DNA of 64,000 nt. It comes from Burkholderiales bacterium (lineage in GTDB: Bacteria > Pseudomonadota > Gammaproteobacteria > Burkholderiales > Nitrosomonadaceae). The notes beneath the pieces are model-generated. The model saw only the letters and a list, made by a program, of their open reading frames with translations. It was not told where the DNA came from and did no database searches. The position numbers were made by a program, and so were the translations under genes. The stretch spans positions 167,681-231,680 of the forward strand of contig JACKLU010000004.1 of assembly GCA_024235735.1 (NCBI GenBank), in the 5' to 3' direction. This document shows positions 62,775 through 64,000 of the stretch, piece after piece (positions within the stretch are counted from its first letter, which is position 1; every line of letters begins with the position of its first letter).

Positions 62775-64000
62775 ATGAGCCGGTTTAAATTTTTTCTGTT
62801 GATATTTATATTATTAGTCATACCAAATATTGCTTTACCAAAATCAATAGAGTTTCCCCCTTTTTTTCCTCCGGCGCCTGCACCTTCAGATACCCCGTTT
62901 TATTCAGAATTAACCAGTAGAAATAATAGCGCTTGTTCATTATTACCTCTAGGGGGATTTGGCATTGATTCTGATAATATCACGCACGTATTAGTAAATT
63001 CGTGTTTCGACGGAGCAGAACTAGAACCATTTCTATCTAGGAAATGGACAGGAAATGGGAATTGTATACCGTCAGATACTACGCAATTTACTAGAGAGGA
63101 TTTGTGTAATGGTTCAGCAGCAGTAATTTTAATAAAGCCTCCTGAGTGTCCTGTTGGTTATGTTCGTGGGGCTTCGGACATGTGTATGCAAAATGGAAGA
63201 ATCGTTCCGGATAAGAATCGAGAGCCCGACAATTGTGTTGGCAACCCTGTAAATGCTGGGACAGGAATAAAATTTCATTTTGAAACAGATGTGAATGCTA
63301 CGCCTCAAACAGAACTACAAATTAAACGTACATACAGTAGTCTCAAAATTGACCATGATATTAATAAAGCTAGTAACAAACATTGGCAGTTTAATTATGA
63401 ACGAAAAATATTTGTAAAGAAGTGGCAAGAAGAAATTACAACAGCTGTTGCTCTCCGACCCAGTGGGAAAAGTACTTACTTCACATTAATTGGTGATTTG
63501 TGGGTTGCAGATAGTGATATTAACGATCACTTATCAAAGATTAAAGAAAATGATGTCTCAATTGGTTGGCGTTATTATGATGCCGCAAACGATTCAATAG
63601 AAATTTATGATACCTCAGGCAGACTTCAATCCATCACCAATCGCGATGGCCGCACACAAGCGCTGACGTACGATACCAGCAACAATCTTGTTGCTGTGAC
63701 TGATGACATTGGCCGAGTATTGCACTTTTCTTACGATAGTTCAAATCGTATCGATACGGTAACCGATCCGGCGGGACATCTGTATCGGTATGCTTATGAT
63801 GATCGCGACAACCTGACTTCAGTCACCTATCCCGATGGCAAGGTACGCACGTATTACTATAACGAACCGGCTTATACCAGCGGTGCTGATCTGCCGCATG
63901 CCTTGACCGGCATCACCGACGAGAACGGTGTACGCTATGCGACTTATACGTATGATGCGCAAGGCCGTGCGATTGTCACGGAACATGCCGGCGGTGCAGA
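62775..64000 (+). CDS. RHS/YD-repeat protein, 3'-truncated by the window end
   Basis: Open from ATG 62775 to the last base (408 codons), so the gene continues. Seen: signal peptide or membrane segment (MSRFKFFLLIFILLVIPNIALP), a Pro-rich stretch (FPPFFPPAPAPSD), an N-terminal region with several Cys and a DUF6531-like part (NPVNAGTGIKFHFETD), then YD repeats: YDTSGRLQSITNRDGRTQALTYD, FSYDSSNRIDTVTDPAG, YAYDDRDNLTSVTYPDGKVRTYYY and TYTYDAQGRAIVT. Such proteins are large secreted or wall-linked shells, often with a toxin at the C-terminus. The first part of the gene (to about 63610) is AT-rich, the RHS part GC-richer. The C-terminus and any toxin/immunity pair lie outside. Confidence 0.88.
   Translation, partial: MSRFKFFLLIFILLVIPNIALPKSIEFPPFFPPAPAPSDTPFYSELTSRNNSACSLLPLGGFGIDSDNITHVLVNSCFDGAELEPFLSRKWTGNGNCIPSDTTQFTREDLCNGSAAVILIKPPECPVGYVRGASDMCMQNGRIVPDKNREPDNCVGNPVNAGTGIKFHFETDVNATPQTELQIKRTYSSLKIDHDINKASNKHWQFNYERKIFVKKWQEEITTAVALRPSGKSTYFTLIGDLWVADSDINDHLSKIKENDVSIGWRYYDAANDSIEIYDTSGRLQSITNRDGRTQALTYDTSNNLVAVTDDIGRVLHFSYDSSNRIDTVTDPAGHLYRYAYDDRDNLTSVTYPDGKVRTYYYNEPAYTSGADLPHALTGITDENGVRYATYTYDAQGRAIVTEHAGGA

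Overview
The window is a chromosomal segment of an ammonia-oxidising betaproteobacterium, most likely a Nitrosomonas. The decisive evidence is a complete hydroxylamine-oxidation cluster: octahaem hydroxylamine oxidoreductase (hao), its companion haoB, tetrahaem cytochrome c554 (cycA) and the NapC-family cytochrome cM552 (cycB), at 29.8-34.1 kb. Gene order around hupB-tRNA-Val-tRNA-Asp-ppiD, tRNA-Tyr-Gly-Thr-tuf-tRNA-Trp-secE and holC-valS is also typical of Betaproteobacteria. I know of no way to name the species from the sequence alone.

Layout. 0-8.5 kb: end of a glycine-betaine type methyltransferase (cut by the window edge), then on the minus strand moeB-like, ctpA, envC and gpmA, then plus-strand rhodanese, grxC, secB, an SH3-domain protein and gpsA. 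8.7-15.6 kb: hupB, two tRNAs, ppiD, fabI (minus), and a peptide-type ABC substrate-binding lipoprotein with a single permease. 15.8-29.5 kb: three tRNAs, tuf, tRNA-Trp and the secE-nusG-rplKAJL-rpoBC transcription/translation block. 29.5-34.2 kb: the hao-haoB-cycA-cycB cluster, directly after rpoC and closed by a strong terminator. 34.4-47.3 kb: DEAD-box helicase, UMF1-type MFS transporter, two small lipoproteins, miaA, yacG, a Nudix-ThiE fusion, a DUF815 ATPase, argJ, coaBC, dut, a DUF192 protein, ffh and a cytochrome-assembly protein. 47.6-57.8 kb: SH3 lipoprotein, two GGDEF proteins, group III truncated haemoglobin, malic enzyme, serB, pepA, holC and a small conserved-looking gene. 57.8-64 kb: valS, a MITE-like repeat, a ParDE-type toxin-antitoxin pair, zapD, and the first 1.2 kb of an RHS/YD-repeat surface or toxin protein that runs off the end.

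How it works together. HAO takes electrons from hydroxylamine, c554 carries them, and the membrane-anchored cM552 passes them to quinone; this is the energy source of the cell. Most of the rest is core housekeeping (RNA polymerase, ribosomal stalk, secretion, cell division, tRNA, CoA and arginine synthesis). The truncated haemoglobin could fit nitrosative chemistry of such an organism, but that is inference.

Most unusual items. Both haem electron carriers (c554 and cM552) end in long Asp/Glu tails. The haem cluster sits where rpsL-rpsG-fusA normally follow rpoC. A perfect 22-bp inverted repeat lies inside the Nudix-ThiE coding sequence. A MITE-like dispersed repeat occurs in at least two clear copies and one decayed copy. 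The RHS gene changes base composition sharply inside its reading frame. Two genes too short for routine calling (yacG and a 51-residue lipoprotein) were read by eye. I did not find a clearly new multi-gene system.
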